From Gordonia neofelifaecis NRRL B-59395 (GTDB taxonomy: Bacteria; Actinomycetota; Actinomycetes; Mycobacteriales; Mycobacteriaceae), in assembly GCF_000192435.1 (NCBI RefSeq), contig NZ_AEUD01000002.1:1-64000 (forward strand): a stretch of 64,000 bases of DNA. The letters run 5' to 3'. Numbering within the stretch: position 1 is the first letter of the stretch; every line of letters begins with the position of its first letter. The notes below the pieces were generated by a model. That model did no database searches. It saw nothing but the letters and a program-made list of their open reading frames with translations, and had not been told where the DNA came from. Position numbers and translations under genes: made by a program. Below are positions 10,417 through 19,275 of this stretch, one piece after another.

Positions 10417-10956
10417 TCAGCGCCCGAAGTTGTTGCAGGCCTCGCAGACGCTCTCCGGAATGATCCCGGCCCGCTGAAGGAGGCCGAAGCCGATGCAGCC
10501 GAGGCAGAGGCCGAAGGCGAATTCGAGGAACGCGGCCACGATCAGCAGGCCGACGACGATCTGGGCCGCGAGTCCGAGGCCGGCGAGGGAGAGCACGAAC
10601 GCGGTGCCGGAGAAGACGAGACCGATCGTCTGCGCGAACCGCTTCGGCGGTCCGGGAACCGTCTTCGACTTCTTCCACACCTTAGGCACGATGAGGTGCA
10701 CGGCGAGCCGGCCGAACGGCGAGTAGCGAGGTCCGCCCGCGACGCGCAAGACGAAGCCGAGCGCGAGGATCCCGTAGAGCCACGGCTGATTCACCACGAC
10801 GGTGACGACTGCCAGCGCGATGACCAGGCCCGCCGTCGAGCGCGCCGCGTAATCATTCACCGGATTCGGGAAGTCGAAGACGCCGCGATGCCACGACCGG
10901 TTCTCTTCGACGGCGATCGACGAATCGACCTGGGTGAACACGTCAGAGTCAGTCAC
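10417..10956 (-). CDS. DUF4395 membrane protein
   Basis: A 179-residue membrane protein with the DUF4395 core: a FPNPVNDYAARSTAG entry segment, paired hydrophobic helices near 45-75 and 115-150, and a Cys-rich end with CLGC and CEAC motifs. The GTG at 10956 is preferred because GGAG lies 5 bases upstream; an in-frame TTG at 10971 is the alternative. DUF4395 proteins often occur beside thioredoxin-like or rhodanese genes, but none is adjacent here. Its function is unknown. It ends base-to-base against ppx. Confidence 0.87.
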   Translation of the reverse strand: MTDSDVFTQVDSSIAVEENRSWHRGVFDFPNPVNDYAARSTAGLVIALAVVTVVVNQPWLYGILALGFVLRVAGGPRYSPFGRLAVHLIVPKVWKKSKTVPGPPKRFAQTIGLVFSGTAFVLSLAGLGLAAQIVVGLLIVAAFLEFAFGLCLGCIGFGLLQRAGIIPESVCEACNNFGR

Positions 10957-11092
10957 GGGTACTCCATTCAAAACGATGACGATTCACGATATGGCCCGGG
11001 GTCGTCCGCGCCAAGGGTTTGGGTCACGGTGATCCGAACGCGCAGATGTGTCGGACACGACATGCGGCGTGAAAAGCCTGTCGATTGAGCGT

Positions 11093-11119
11093 GCTCCGAG
11101 GGCATATTGCCCTCGGAGC
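11093..11119. terminator. Hairpin terminator after recQ
   Basis: A perfect 12-bp stem, GCTCCGAGGGCA pairing with TGCCCTCGGAGC around a 3-base TAT loop, lies 40 bp beyond the recQ stop. It has no long T run, as is usual for high-GC actinomycetes. It separates recQ from the downstream DUF4395 gene on the same strand. Confidence 0.75.
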
Positions 11120-11159
11120 CGCGTGACACGACAGACTTTCGGCGTCGACTCCCGGACCG

Positions 11160-13021
11160 CTACGCGGACTCGAAGTCCGCGAGGATCTCGAGGACCTGGT
11201 CGCCGTACTTCTCGAGCTTGTTCTGCCCGATGCCGGAGACTCCGAGCAGTTCCTCGTGATTCGCCGGCTTGATCCGCGCGAGCTCCTCGAGCGTCTTGTT
11301 GCCGAGAACGGTGTACGCGGGCAGTTCGGCTTCCTTCGCGACCGCCGAACGCCAGCGCCGCAACGCTTCGAAGAGACCGCGGTCCTGCTCGGAGAGGTCG
11401 GCGGCGGGAGCGGCGGCACGGGCGGATCTGCGGGCGCGCGCCGGCGCCTTCGCGTCCTCGCGCAGCATCACGACGGTCTGACCTCGAAGAACGGGTGCGG
11501 CCTTCTCGGTCAGTCGCAGGACGCCGTAGTCACCCTGCGGTGCGATGACGCCGCTCGCGACCAACTGTCGCACCACGCTGCTCCAGCCTGCGGCGTCGAG
11601 CTCGGTGCCGATCCCGTAGGTGGTGAGGCGATCGTGACCCAGCTGCTTGATCCGTGCGTTGTCCGCGCCGCGCAGGATGTCGATCAGATGGCCGGCACCG
11701 TAGGCGGCGTGGTTGAAGTCGCGGTCGAGCCGGAAGACGGTCGAGAGCAGCTTCTGCGCCGCGACCGTCCCGTCCCAGGTGGCCGGCGGATTCAGACAGG
11801 TGTCGCAGTTGCCGCAGGGCTCGATCTGCTGGTCGAAGTAGCCGAGCAGCTGTTGGCGGCGGCACGTGGGCGTCTCGCACAGCGCGAGCATCGCGTCCAG
11901 CAGCTGCGACTGCACGCGGCGGTGAGCGGCGTCGCCATCGGACTGGTCGATGAGCCGTCGCTGGTTCACCACGTCGGCGAGCCCGTACGCCATCCAGGCG
12001 ATCGACGGGAGCCCGTCGCGCCCGGCGCGCCCGGTCTCCTGGTAATAGCCCTCGATGCTCTTCGGCAGGTCGACGTGGGCGACGAAGCGGACGTCGGGCT
12101 TGTCGATGCCCATCCCGAACGCGATCGTCGCGACCACCACGATTCCGTCCTCACGGAGGAATCGATGCAGGGTGTCCTCGCGGACGCCGCGGTCGAGGCC
12201 TGCATGGTAGGGAAGTGCGTTCACGCCGTTCGCCTGCAGGAACGCCGCGATCTTCTCGACGCTGTTGCGGCTCAGCGCGTAGACGATGCCGGTCGCGGGC
12301 TCGCCGTCGACCATGCCCTCGGTCCGGATGAACTCGAGGAGCTGTTTGTTGGCCTGGGCCTTGGGCTCGATGCGGTAGGTGATGTTGGGGCGGTCGAAGC
12401 TCGAGACGAAGTGACGGGCGTTCTCCAAATGGAGTCGTGAGGTGAGCTCCTCGTGCGTGCGACGGGTGGCGGTCGCGGTGAGCGCGATCCGCGGAACGTC
12501 GGGCCAGATCTCGGCGAGCTCGCCGAGCGCGAGGTAGTCGGGCCGGAAGTCGTGACCCCACTGCGAGACACAGTGCGCCTCGTCGATCGCGATCAACGAC
12601 AGCGCGCCCCGGCTGAGGAACTCGCGCGTCCCGCGCTGGCTGAGCCGCTCGGGTGCGATGTAGATCAGATCGAGTTCGCCTGCGAGGTAGGCCTGTTCGA
12701 CCTCCGCCCGCTGCTCCGGGAACTGTGTGGAGTTCAGAGGAGTGTGTTGACGACGGATCCGCGAGTTCGGCGGACGCCCTCCGTGGACGCCCGGCATCGC
12801 ACGACCTGATCGGCCATCAACGCGATCAGCGGTGACACGACCACCGCGCAGCCCTCGCGCACCAGTGCGGGCACCTGGTAGCAGAGGCTCTTGCCGCCGC
12901 CGGTCGGCATCAGGACGACGGCATCGCCGCCCCCGACCACATGCGAGACGATCTGGTCCTGATCGCCCCGGAATTCCGGGTAGCCGAAGACGTCGTGGAG
13001 GACTTGGTACTGGTCGGGCAC
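11160..13021 (-). pseudogene. recQ: recQ ATP-dependent DNA helicase, frameshifted
   Basis: Two overlapping frames together encode a full RecQ helicase. The 5' part (13021 to 12734, 95 codons) has the Walker A segment [12 protein letters not shown] and [10 protein letters not shown]. The 3' part (in frame from about 12797 to 11160) resumes at LNSTQ and carries the remaining helicase motifs ([15 protein letters not shown], the GRAGRDG region), the four-Cys zinc site and a C-terminal HRDC domain. Between the conserved QV and LNSTQ there are 65 bases, where E. coli RecQ needs 36, so about 29 extra bases shift the frame. An imperfect tandem 13-mer (12767-12792) lies in the insert. Either a disrupted gene or an assembly error. 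The start is GTG at 13021. Confidence 0.85.
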
Positions 13022-13029
13022 GGCGGTGA

Positions 13030-13323
13030 TCAGTCGTCCTTGGAGTCGGTGTCGTCGTTCTCGGCGTCGTCGTCGCCGTCGTATCCGTTCAGCGAGTCGA
13101 GTTCCTGCGGCGGAGTCTTCGGCTTGCCGGCCGGCTCGGAGTCGTCCCGGGCGGTCTTCGCCGCCTCGCGCATCTCGAAGCCGTCGGTGACCAGTTCGCC
13201 GATCTCCCGGGCCACGTCGGCCACGGCGGTCGTGATGATCGACGCGATGTTGCCGACGCGGTGAGCCGCGCTCTCGACGACCTCCTGAACCAGATCCTTA
13301 TTGCGTTCCGCACGTCCGACCAC
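13030..13323 (-). CDS. Small acidic conserved protein
   Basis: A 97-residue protein of unknown function. The N-terminal 60 residues form an amphipathic helical region ([20 protein letters not shown] onward), and the C-terminus is highly acidic with Asp-rich runs. No membrane segment is strong. The start is GTG at 13323 behind a good GGAGGGA ribosome site. It precedes recQ by 8 bp and is probably co-transcribed with it. I do not recognise a characterised family. Confidence 0.75.
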   Translation of the reverse strand: MVGRAERNKDLVQEVVESAAHRVGNIASIITTAVADVAREIGELVTDGFEMREAAKTARDDSEPAGKPKTPPQELDSLNGYDGDDDAENDDTDSKDD

Positions 13324-13415
13324 GGTTGTGTCCCTCCTGAATAGGCCTGCTGGAGACCATCGTAGGCGGGTGTCGGCGAGTGGTCTCGATGCGTCTCGTC
13401 GCTACGCCCCTCGAC

Positions 13416-14378
13416 TCACGCGACCGGCGCGGGGTCGGTGGGTGCAGGGGAGGCGACGCGGTTCACGAAGGTGACGATCTCGGTCTCCACGTCGTCGCGG
13501 ATCTCCGGTTCGTTGTGCACCTCGTGGCGGAAGCCGGTGTAGACGCGGGTCCGGACGTCGCGGTGTCCGGTCGTGACGAGCTTGTTGGCGACGTGGTAGG
13601 CGCCCTCGCCGTAGTTCGTGACCGGATCCTGGTCGCCGCCGAGGATGAGGATCGGCAGCTCGCCGCGCACGGTGTCGTACCACTCGTCGGAATTCGCCTC
13701 GTCGTAGAGGTCGATGAAGCCCTGCAGGAAGCGGACGCTCATCGGGGCGCCGAAGTTGTTGAACGGATCGACGGCGTGGTCGCGGACCACCTCGCGGTCG
13801 CGCGCCACCCAGTCGGTGGGGCCGGCGACGTCGTCGTAGCGCGAGACGAACCCGTCGAACACTGTCGCGACGTAATTCGCATCGGCGGGCGCGCTGCGGT
13901 CGGGTTCGGCGGCGAGCGCCGCACGGTCGACGCCGGAGTCGATTCCGCTGATCTGTGCGGCGATTCCGCACAGGATCAGCGCATCGACATCCGCGCCGGC
14001 CCGGCTGATCAGGCCGCGAGCGATCATCGACCCCCAGGAATGCCCGAACACCACATACGGCAGGTCGGGGTATTCGGCGCGCGCCTTCGACATCAGGGTG
14101 AGTTCGTCGGTCACCGCGGTCGTCGCGCCGTCGTCGCCGGTCTCGACCCAGAAACCGGATTCCATCGCCGTCTTGCCGTGGCCGGCGTGGTCGTCGGCCA
14201 CGACGACGAATCCCGCGTCCAGAAGCGTGTTGATCAGATGCAGGTATCGCCGCGAGTGCTCGCCGAGTCCGTGGATCAGCTGGACGACGGCGCGCGCCGG
14301 GTGGATGGGGCGATACATCCAGCCGTAGACGGTGTCGCGGCCGTTGTGCGACGGAAAGGTGATTTCGGTGAGCGCCAC
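13416..14378 (-). CDS. Alpha/beta hydrolase, monoacylglycerol-lipase-like
   Basis: A 320-residue serine hydrolase of the Hydrolase_4 (serine aminopeptidase S33) type. HGLGEHSRRY near the N-terminus is typical of monoacylglycerol lipases. The nucleophile elbow is GHSWG with Ser114. The acid is probably the Asp in GGDQDPVTNYG, and the late His lies in GFRHEVHNEP. No signal peptide is seen. It is monocistronic, with a terminator upstream that closes the desaturase operon. Weak REP-like DNA (about 13379-13425) overlaps its 3' end. Confidence 0.87.
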   Translation of the reverse strand: MALTEITFPSHNGRDTVYGWMYRPIHPARAVVQLIHGLGEHSRRYLHLINTLLDAGFVVVADDHAGHGKTAMESGFWVETGDDGATTAVTDELTLMSKARAEYPDLPYVVFGHSWGSMIARGLISRAGADVDALILCGIAAQISGIDSGVDRAALAAEPDRSAPADANYVATVFDGFVSRYDDVAGPTDWVARDREVVRDHAVDPFNNFGAPMSVRFLQGFIDLYDEANSDEWYDTVRGELPILILGGDQDPVTNYGEGAYHVANKLVTTGHRDVRTRVYTGFRHEVHNEPEIRDDVETEIVTFVNRVASPAPTDPAPVA

Positions 14379-14488
14379 GAGACGGGTCCTTACTGCGTGG
14401 AGTTGTCAGACCTGCCGAATGTATCGCGGCGGAGCCGCGGGTCGAGCGGATTCGCGGGGCCGGCGGCCGAGAGTCGGCACCGGAAACG

Positions 14489-14532
14489 CGTGAGGTCCGC
14501 TGGAACCTGGTCGGGTTCCGGCGGACCTCACG
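14489..14532. terminator. Hairpin terminator of the desaturase operon
   Basis: Two 19-base arms (14489-14507 and 14514-14532) pair fully except for one G-U, around a 6-base loop. The hairpin begins 51 bp beyond the desaturase stop on the minus strand. Beside it, 14544-14560 reads GCTTCGCTCGCTCAACC, which is half of the REP-like repeat found at 40645-40725. Confidence 0.8.
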
Positions 14533-14582
14533 GGTTTGGACGCGCTTCGCTCGCTCAACCGGCGGAGGGGTGCGGTCCTACC

Positions 14583-15755
14583 TCAGGCGGCGTCGATCGC
14601 CTGCTTGGTGCGCTCCACGTTGACCACGACGTCGTTGTCGTCGCGGGTCATCCAGTTGGGGAGGGAGAGCTTGGCGATCTTCATCCACGTGCTGCCGAGC
14701 TGCTGACGCAGCGGGCCGGTGTTGTACGGGAGGCCGTACTTCTCGCAGATCTCGCGGACCTCGACGGCCATCTCCGGGTAGCGATTGGCGGGAACGTCCG
14801 GGAACAGGTGATGCTCGATCTGATGCGACAGGTTGCCGCTCATGATGTGGAACAGCCGGCTGCCGTGGATGTTCGCCGAGCCGAGCATCTGGCGCAGGTA
14901 CCACTGGCCCTTGGTCTCGTCCTTGCACTCCTCGGCACTGAACGTCTGTGCGCCGGAAGGGAAGTGGCCGCAGAAGATGATGGAGTAGGTCCACACGTTG
15001 CGGATCAGGTTGGCGCTCGCGTTGCCGACGAGCGTGCTGAGGAAGAACGGGCCGGTGAGCGCGGGCCAGATCACGTAGTCCTTGGCGACCTGCTTGCTCG
15101 CCTTGCGCCACATGCCCTTGAGCAGGCCCTTGACGTCGGTCCACTTGCGGCGGCCGGCGATCAGGTTCTCGGCTTCGAGATCGTGCAGCATCACGCCCCA
15201 CTCGAAGAGCAGCATCAGAGCGGTCGCGTAGCCCAGGTTGCCGAGGAAGTACGGATTCCACTTCTGATCCCGCGACATGCGCAGGATGCCGTAGCCGATG
15301 TCACGGTCCTCGCCCAGGATGTTGGTGAACGTGTGGTGCAGGTAGTTGTGGCTGTGCTTCCACTGGTCGCCCGGGCAGACGGTGTCCCAGTCGAACTCAC
15401 GCGAGTTGTAGGTGTCCTCGCGCATCCAGTCGTACTGACCGTGCATCACGTTGTGCCCGATCTCCATGTTGTCCAGGATCTTCGCGGCGCCCAGTGAGGC
15501 GACGCCGGCGAGCCAGACCGGCGGGATGAACGGGACGAACATGGCTGCGCGGCCCGCGAACTCGAGCTTCCGCTGTGCGCGGATGATCGAGTACAGGTAG
15601 TCGCGGTCGGCCTCGCCGAGGGTGGCGACGGTGCGGGCGCGCAGGTCGTCGAGGTCGCGGCCGAGCTGCTCCACCTGGTCGTAGGTGAGGGTGATCTCGG
15701 TGGGGCTCGCCGGCGCGGAGTCGGCGCGGAAGTAGTCGCTGATGTTGATGGCCAT
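14583..15755 (-). CDS. desA3: Membrane fatty-acid desaturase, DesA3-like
   Basis: A 390-residue acyl desaturase strongly resembling M. tuberculosis DesA3 (Rv3229c), which introduces a delta-9 double bond into stearoyl-CoA. The three His boxes of diiron membrane desaturases are intact: HNVMH at 101-105, HSHNYLHH around 134-141, and HQIEHH at 311-316. Hydrophobic segments lie between them. The ATG at 15755 is 5 bp after the stop of the partner reductase, so the two are translated together. C-terminal residues beyond ~370 are shorter than in DesA3. Confidence 0.92.
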   Translation of the reverse strand: MAINISDYFRADSAPASPTEITLTYDQVEQLGRDLDDLRARTVATLGEADRDYLYSIIRAQRKLEFAGRAAMFVPFIPPVWLAGVASLGAAKILDNMEIGHNVMHGQYDWMREDTYNSREFDWDTVCPGDQWKHSHNYLHHTFTNILGEDRDIGYGILRMSRDQKWNPYFLGNLGYATALMLLFEWGVMLHDLEAENLIAGRRKWTDVKGLLKGMWRKASKQVAKDYVIWPALTGPFFLSTLVGNASANLIRNVWTYSIIFCGHFPSGAQTFSAEECKDETKGQWYLRQMLGSANIHGSRLFHIMSGNLSHQIEHHLFPDVPANRYPEMAVEVREICEKYGLPYNTGPLRQQLGSTWMKIAKLSLPNWMTRDDNDVVVNVERTKQAIDAA

Positions 15756-15760
15756 GGCTC

Positions 15761-16837
15761 TTAAACCTCGATTTCCACGTCGCCGACGGGGGCGCTGACA
15801 CAGATCTGGATGTGCTGATCCGGCTCGGAGTCGAGTTCGCCGGTCAGGATGTTTCGGGTGCACCCGGTCTTGCGGACCTTGGTGCAGGAGAAGCAGATGC
15901 CCATGCGGCACCCGTACTCCGGGGTGAGGCCGGCGGCCTCGGCCTGCTCGAGCAGGGTGCGGCCGTCGTTGTCGGTCGTGACGTCGGACTTGCTGTACGT
16001 GACCTCACCGGTGATCGGCTCATTCGGGTCCAGCAGCGGAGCGGTGTCGACGGTGAAGGCCTCGGAGAACAGGCGGTCGGACAGATCGCGGTCGGCCGCG
16101 TAGTCGCGGACCGCGCTCATCAGGGTCGACGGACCGCAGAGGAACACCTGTGCACCGTCTGCGTCGGCGATGCCGTCCAGATGAGTCGGGTCGAAGTGCT
16201 CGGGATTCTCGGTCCGGGTGTAGTGAATCCGCACGTCGACGTGGCTGAGCGTGCGGTCGAGCGCATCGAGTTCGGCACGGTACGGGACGTCGTCGGGGGT
16301 GCGCGCGTAGTGCACGAAGGTGATCGGGTTGTCGTAGCCCTCTGCGGTCAGTGTGCGCAGCATTGAGAGGACAGGTGTAATCCCGCTGCCGCCGCTGACG
16401 AGCACGGTCCGGGTCGGGCGGTCCGCGGGAAGCGTGAAGGCGCCCGCCGGTGTGCCGAGGCCGAGGACCATGCCGGGTCGGGCGTTCTCGCGCAGGTACC
16501 GCGAGACGAACCCGCCCGAGTGCGCGGTGATGGTGAGCTCGAGTTCGCCGCGGTTCTGCTCGGCATTGGCCGGCGAGAAGAAGCGGCGGTGACGGACGCC
16601 GTCGACGACCACGCTGACCTCGACATACTGTCCAGCCAGGTGGCCATCCCACTGACGGGTCGGCCGGAGGGTGAGGGTCACCGAGCGGTCGGTCGCCAGG
16701 CGCACGTCGGTGATCTTGGCGCGGGTGTCGCGCCAGGTGATCATCGGGTCGATCAGTTCCAGGTAGCGGTCGACCGGGTAGGGCGTGGCGGTTGCCTCGA
16801 CAATCGTCTCGACGAGGCGGGCGAGTTTGCTTGCCAT
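15761..16837 (-). CDS. Ferredoxin reductase partner of the desaturase
   Basis: A 358-residue flavin and 2Fe-2S electron-transfer protein like Rv3230c. An FAD-binding domain covers about residues 40-135, an NAD(P)H-binding domain starts at VLVSGGSGITPVLSML, and a C-terminal plant-type ferredoxin domain carries the ligands in YGCRMGICFSC plus a later Cys near residue 347. It would pass electrons from NADPH to the adjacent desaturase. The gene starts 168 bp from the divergent TetR gene, with a candidate operator between them. Confidence 0.92.
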   Translation of the reverse strand: MASKLARLVETIVEATATPYPVDRYLELIDPMITWRDTRAKITDVRLATDRSVTLTLRPTRQWDGHLAGQYVEVSVVVDGVRHRRFFSPANAEQNRGELELTITAHSGGFVSRYLRENARPGMVLGLGTPAGAFTLPADRPTRTVLVSGGSGITPVLSMLRTLTAEGYDNPITFVHYARTPDDVPYRAELDALDRTLSHVDVRIHYTRTENPEHFDPTHLDGIADADGAQVFLCGPSTLMSAVRDYAADRDLSDRLFSEAFTVDTAPLLDPNEPITGEVTYSKSDVTTDNDGRTLLEQAEAAGLTPEYGCRMGICFSCTKVRKTGCTRNILTGELDSEPDQHIQICVSAPVGDVEIEV

Positions 16838-16870
16838 CGTTCTGCTCCTCTGGTTCGCGTTCGCATTTCA

Positions 16871-16886
16871 GTGAACGTCTGTACAC
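16871..16886. promoter_or_regulatory. Candidate TetR operator of the desaturase operon
   Basis: An imperfect inverted repeat, GTGAAC-GTCT-GTACAC (5 of 6 bases match between arms), lies 34 bp upstream of the reductase start and 120 bp before the divergent TetR gene. It resembles the TGAAC-centred operators reported for fatty-acid desaturase regulators such as DesT. The assignment is by position and symmetry only. Confidence 0.55.
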
Positions 16887-17005
16887 AAAAGAGCATGACA
16901 TATGACCACCTCGGGGTGTCAAGGCTGAGTCGGTGTGTCGGCTGTCACCGGCCGAGGGGCACCGCATCGCCGGGCGGCCGGGTTCGACCGCCTAGACTTG
17001 TCGGC

Positions 17006-17698
17006 GTGACTTCATCCCCCGACTCACCAGGCACGACGCCGCGCAAGGCGCGCGCGAAGCGGTCGCGCTCGGACTCCGGGGGCAGTCGTGCGGAGAAGAA
17101 GGAGCAGACCAGGCAGGCGCTCCTCGACACCACCATCGACTTGGTGGACGACCGTTCTTTCGGAAGCATCAGCCTCCGTGAGGTGGCGCGCGGTGCGGGC
17201 ATCGTGCCGACGGCCTTCTACCGCCACTTCGCCTCCATGGAGGATCTCGGCGTCACGCTCGTGGAGGATGCGATGCGTGTGCTGCGCGGTGCCCTGCGCG
17301 AGGCGCGTCGCGATCTGGCGGGCCGGGGGATGCCGACCGCGCGAGATTCGCTGTCCACCCTTCTGAAGAAGGTGCACGCCGACGAATCGCAGTTCAGATT
17401 CCTCGTCCGAGAACGCCACGGCGGGGTCGCCGAGGTGCGCCGGGCGATCGCCACCGAACTGCGGCTGTTCTCCCGCGAACTGGCGATCGACCTCGCTCGG
17501 GTTCCCTCACTGGCGGACTGGGGCGCCGACGATCTCGAGGTCGCGGCGGACCTGATCGTCGCGATCATGATGACGACGGTCGCCGAACTCCTCGACGGTG
17601 ACGGCCGCGAGGCCACCGAGCGTGCCCTCGTCGAGCGCGCGGAGAAGCAGTTGGTGATGGTATTCCTCGGCATGGCCCAGTGGAGGCCGACGCACTGA
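17006..17698 (+). CDS. TetR-family regulator
   Basis: A 230-residue regulator with a basic N-terminal extension of about 30 residues, then a TetR DNA-binding domain. The helix-turn-helix is seen in SLREVARGAGIVPTAFYRHF near residues 58-77. The C-terminal ligand domain is helical. It is divergent from the desaturase/reductase pair, so it is likely to control that operon and possibly sense acyl-CoA. The GTG start at 17006 is chosen by frame and homology; the ribosome site is weak. Confidence 0.85.
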   Translation: MTSSPDSPGTTPRKARAKRSRSDSGGSRAEKKEQTRQALLDTTIDLVDDRSFGSISLREVARGAGIVPTAFYRHFASMEDLGVTLVEDAMRVLRGALREARRDLAGRGMPTARDSLSTLLKKVHADESQFRFLVRERHGGVAEVRRAIATELRLFSRELAIDLARVPSLADWGADDLEVAADLIVAIMMTTVAELLDGDGREATERALVERAEKQLVMVFLGMAQWRPTH

Positions 17699-17782
17699 TC
17701 GGCCACTCGACCGACCGCGGTGAAGGCGTGCGAAAACCCCGGGGATCGGAATCTGTCAGAGGGATATAGGAAGATCGTCCCC

Positions 17783-19228
17783 ATGGGAGAACCGGATTCA
17801 CGGGTGGGGACGCAGTTCGGGCCGTACCGGCTGGACGCACTTCTCGGACGCGGTGGAATGGGAGAGGTCTACCGCGCATTCGACACCGTTCGCGACCGTG
17901 AGGTCGCGGTCAAGGTCCTGCACGAGCGCTTCGCCGGCGACCGCACCTACGAGGAGCGGTTCCGGCGCGAGTCCCAAGCGGTCGCTCGGCTCGGCGAACC
18001 GCACATCATCCCGATCCACGACTACGGCGAGATCGACGGTGTGCTCTACCTCGACATGCGACTCGTGGAGGGCGAGGACCTTCGTGCACGGTTGCGGAGA
18101 ACCGGGCCGCTCTCCTCGCGCGATGCGGTGGGTGTGATCGGGCAGGTCGCCGAAGCCCTGGATGCCGCGCACGCGGCCGGGCTGGTCCACCGGGACGTCA
18201 AACCGGAGAACATCCTGGTCACCGCCTCCGACTTCGCCTACCTCGTCGATTTCGGGATCGCACACCAGGCAGCGGACACGCGGCTCACGCAGGCGGGGAC
18301 GGCGATCGGCTCGCTGCCGTACATGGCGCCCGAACTCCTCGACGGGGTGGAGTCCGGCTCCGCGACGGATGTCTACTCGTTGACGGCGGTGCTGTTCGAG
18401 GCGCTGACCGGCAGGCCTCCGTTTCCCGGAACCACCGTCAGTCAGATCGTTCGCGCGACGGTGATGAATCAGGTGCCGTCGACTCGGCAGTTCGCACCCG
18501 GTGTGCCGCCGCAGTTGGACGCGGTGGTCGCGCGCGGACTGGCCAAGGACCCGGCGGCGCGTTTCCAATCGGCGGGAGAGTTGGCGGCCGCGGCCCGGGC
18601 AGCGCTGGACGGACGGTGGCCGCCCGGCATCGAGGCTCCGACGGCAGGGCTTCAGACCGGCCCGGGCGCGTACGACCCGACGGTGATCGGCGCAGCACCT
18701 CCGATGACCGCGCCGATGCCGCCCCCGGGGCCGTCCGGGCCGCAGTACGTCGGTCCCGCGGGGCACTACCCGGGGCCGACCGGGCCTCAGATGTACTCCG
18801 AGCCGCGGGACGACGGGCGGGCGCTGCACATCGTGCTCGGCGCGCTGATCGGACTGCTCGTTCTCGCGCTGCTCGGGATGGGCGTCTACTGGTTCGGCTT
18901 CCGGGACGAGGCCGGCACCGATTCGGCGGCCGGTCCGTCATCGACGACGACCCTGACCACTACCGTGCCGGCCACCGACTCGGCGGCGACGCCACCGCCC
19001 GGTACCCGGAACTGCAGCTCCGAAGTAGGCGTGGCGTCGTCCGTCACGAGCTGCGAGTTCGCATACAACGTCCAGTCCGCGTACACCGCGGGCGGACCGA
19101 AGGGCCAGGCCCGGACGGTGGTCGCGGACAGTCCTGTCACCGGACGCAGTTACACGATGTCGTGCACACCGGAGAACGGCGTGGTCGTGTGTCGTGGCGG
19201 CAACAACGCGGTCGTGGTGATCTTCTGA
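17783..19228 (+). CDS. Membrane Ser/Thr protein kinase (Pkn type)
   Basis: A 481-residue transmembrane kinase. The N-terminal catalytic domain has the glycine loop GRGGMGEVY (22-30), Lys44, HRDVKPEN (136-143), the DFG aspartate at 156 and APE at 182-184. All catalytic residues are intact. A Pro/Gly-rich juxtamembrane region leads to a membrane segment at about 347-373. The extracellular part has a Ser/Thr-rich linker and a small domain with four Cys (two probable disulfides). No PASTA repeats are present, so its ligand differs from that of PknB. It sits 47 bp before two secreted serine hydrolases on the same strand. Confidence 0.93.
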   Translation: MGEPDSRVGTQFGPYRLDALLGRGGMGEVYRAFDTVRDREVAVKVLHERFAGDRTYEERFRRESQAVARLGEPHIIPIHDYGEIDGVLYLDMRLVEGEDLRARLRRTGPLSSRDAVGVIGQVAEALDAAHAAGLVHRDVKPENILVTASDFAYLVDFGIAHQAADTRLTQAGTAIGSLPYMAPELLDGVESGSATDVYSLTAVLFEALTGRPPFPGTTVSQIVRATVMNQVPSTRQFAPGVPPQLDAVVARGLAKDPAARFQSAGELAAAARAALDGRWPPGIEAPTAGLQTGPGAYDPTVIGAAPPMTAPMPPPGPSGPQYVGPAGHYPGPTGPQMYSEPRDDGRALHIVLGALIGLLVLALLGMGVYWFGFRDEAGTDSAAGPSSTTTLTTTVPATDSAATPPPGTRNCSSEVGVASSVTSCEFAYNVQSAYTAGGPKGQARTVVADSPVTGRSYTMSCTPENGVVVCRGGNNAVVVIF

Positions 19229-19275
19229 ATCGGCTGTCGACGCGATGGCGCAGCCGAAGTGAACAAGGGGGAGAC

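Noticed and set aside
11256-12440. Plus-strand frame opposite recQ
   Set aside because: Antisense shadow with no motifs; recQ on the minus strand explains the region.
12734-12797. Programmed frameshift in recQ
   Set aside because: No slippery heptamer with a following stem is evident, and the insert adds about 29 bases rather than a simple one-base shift.
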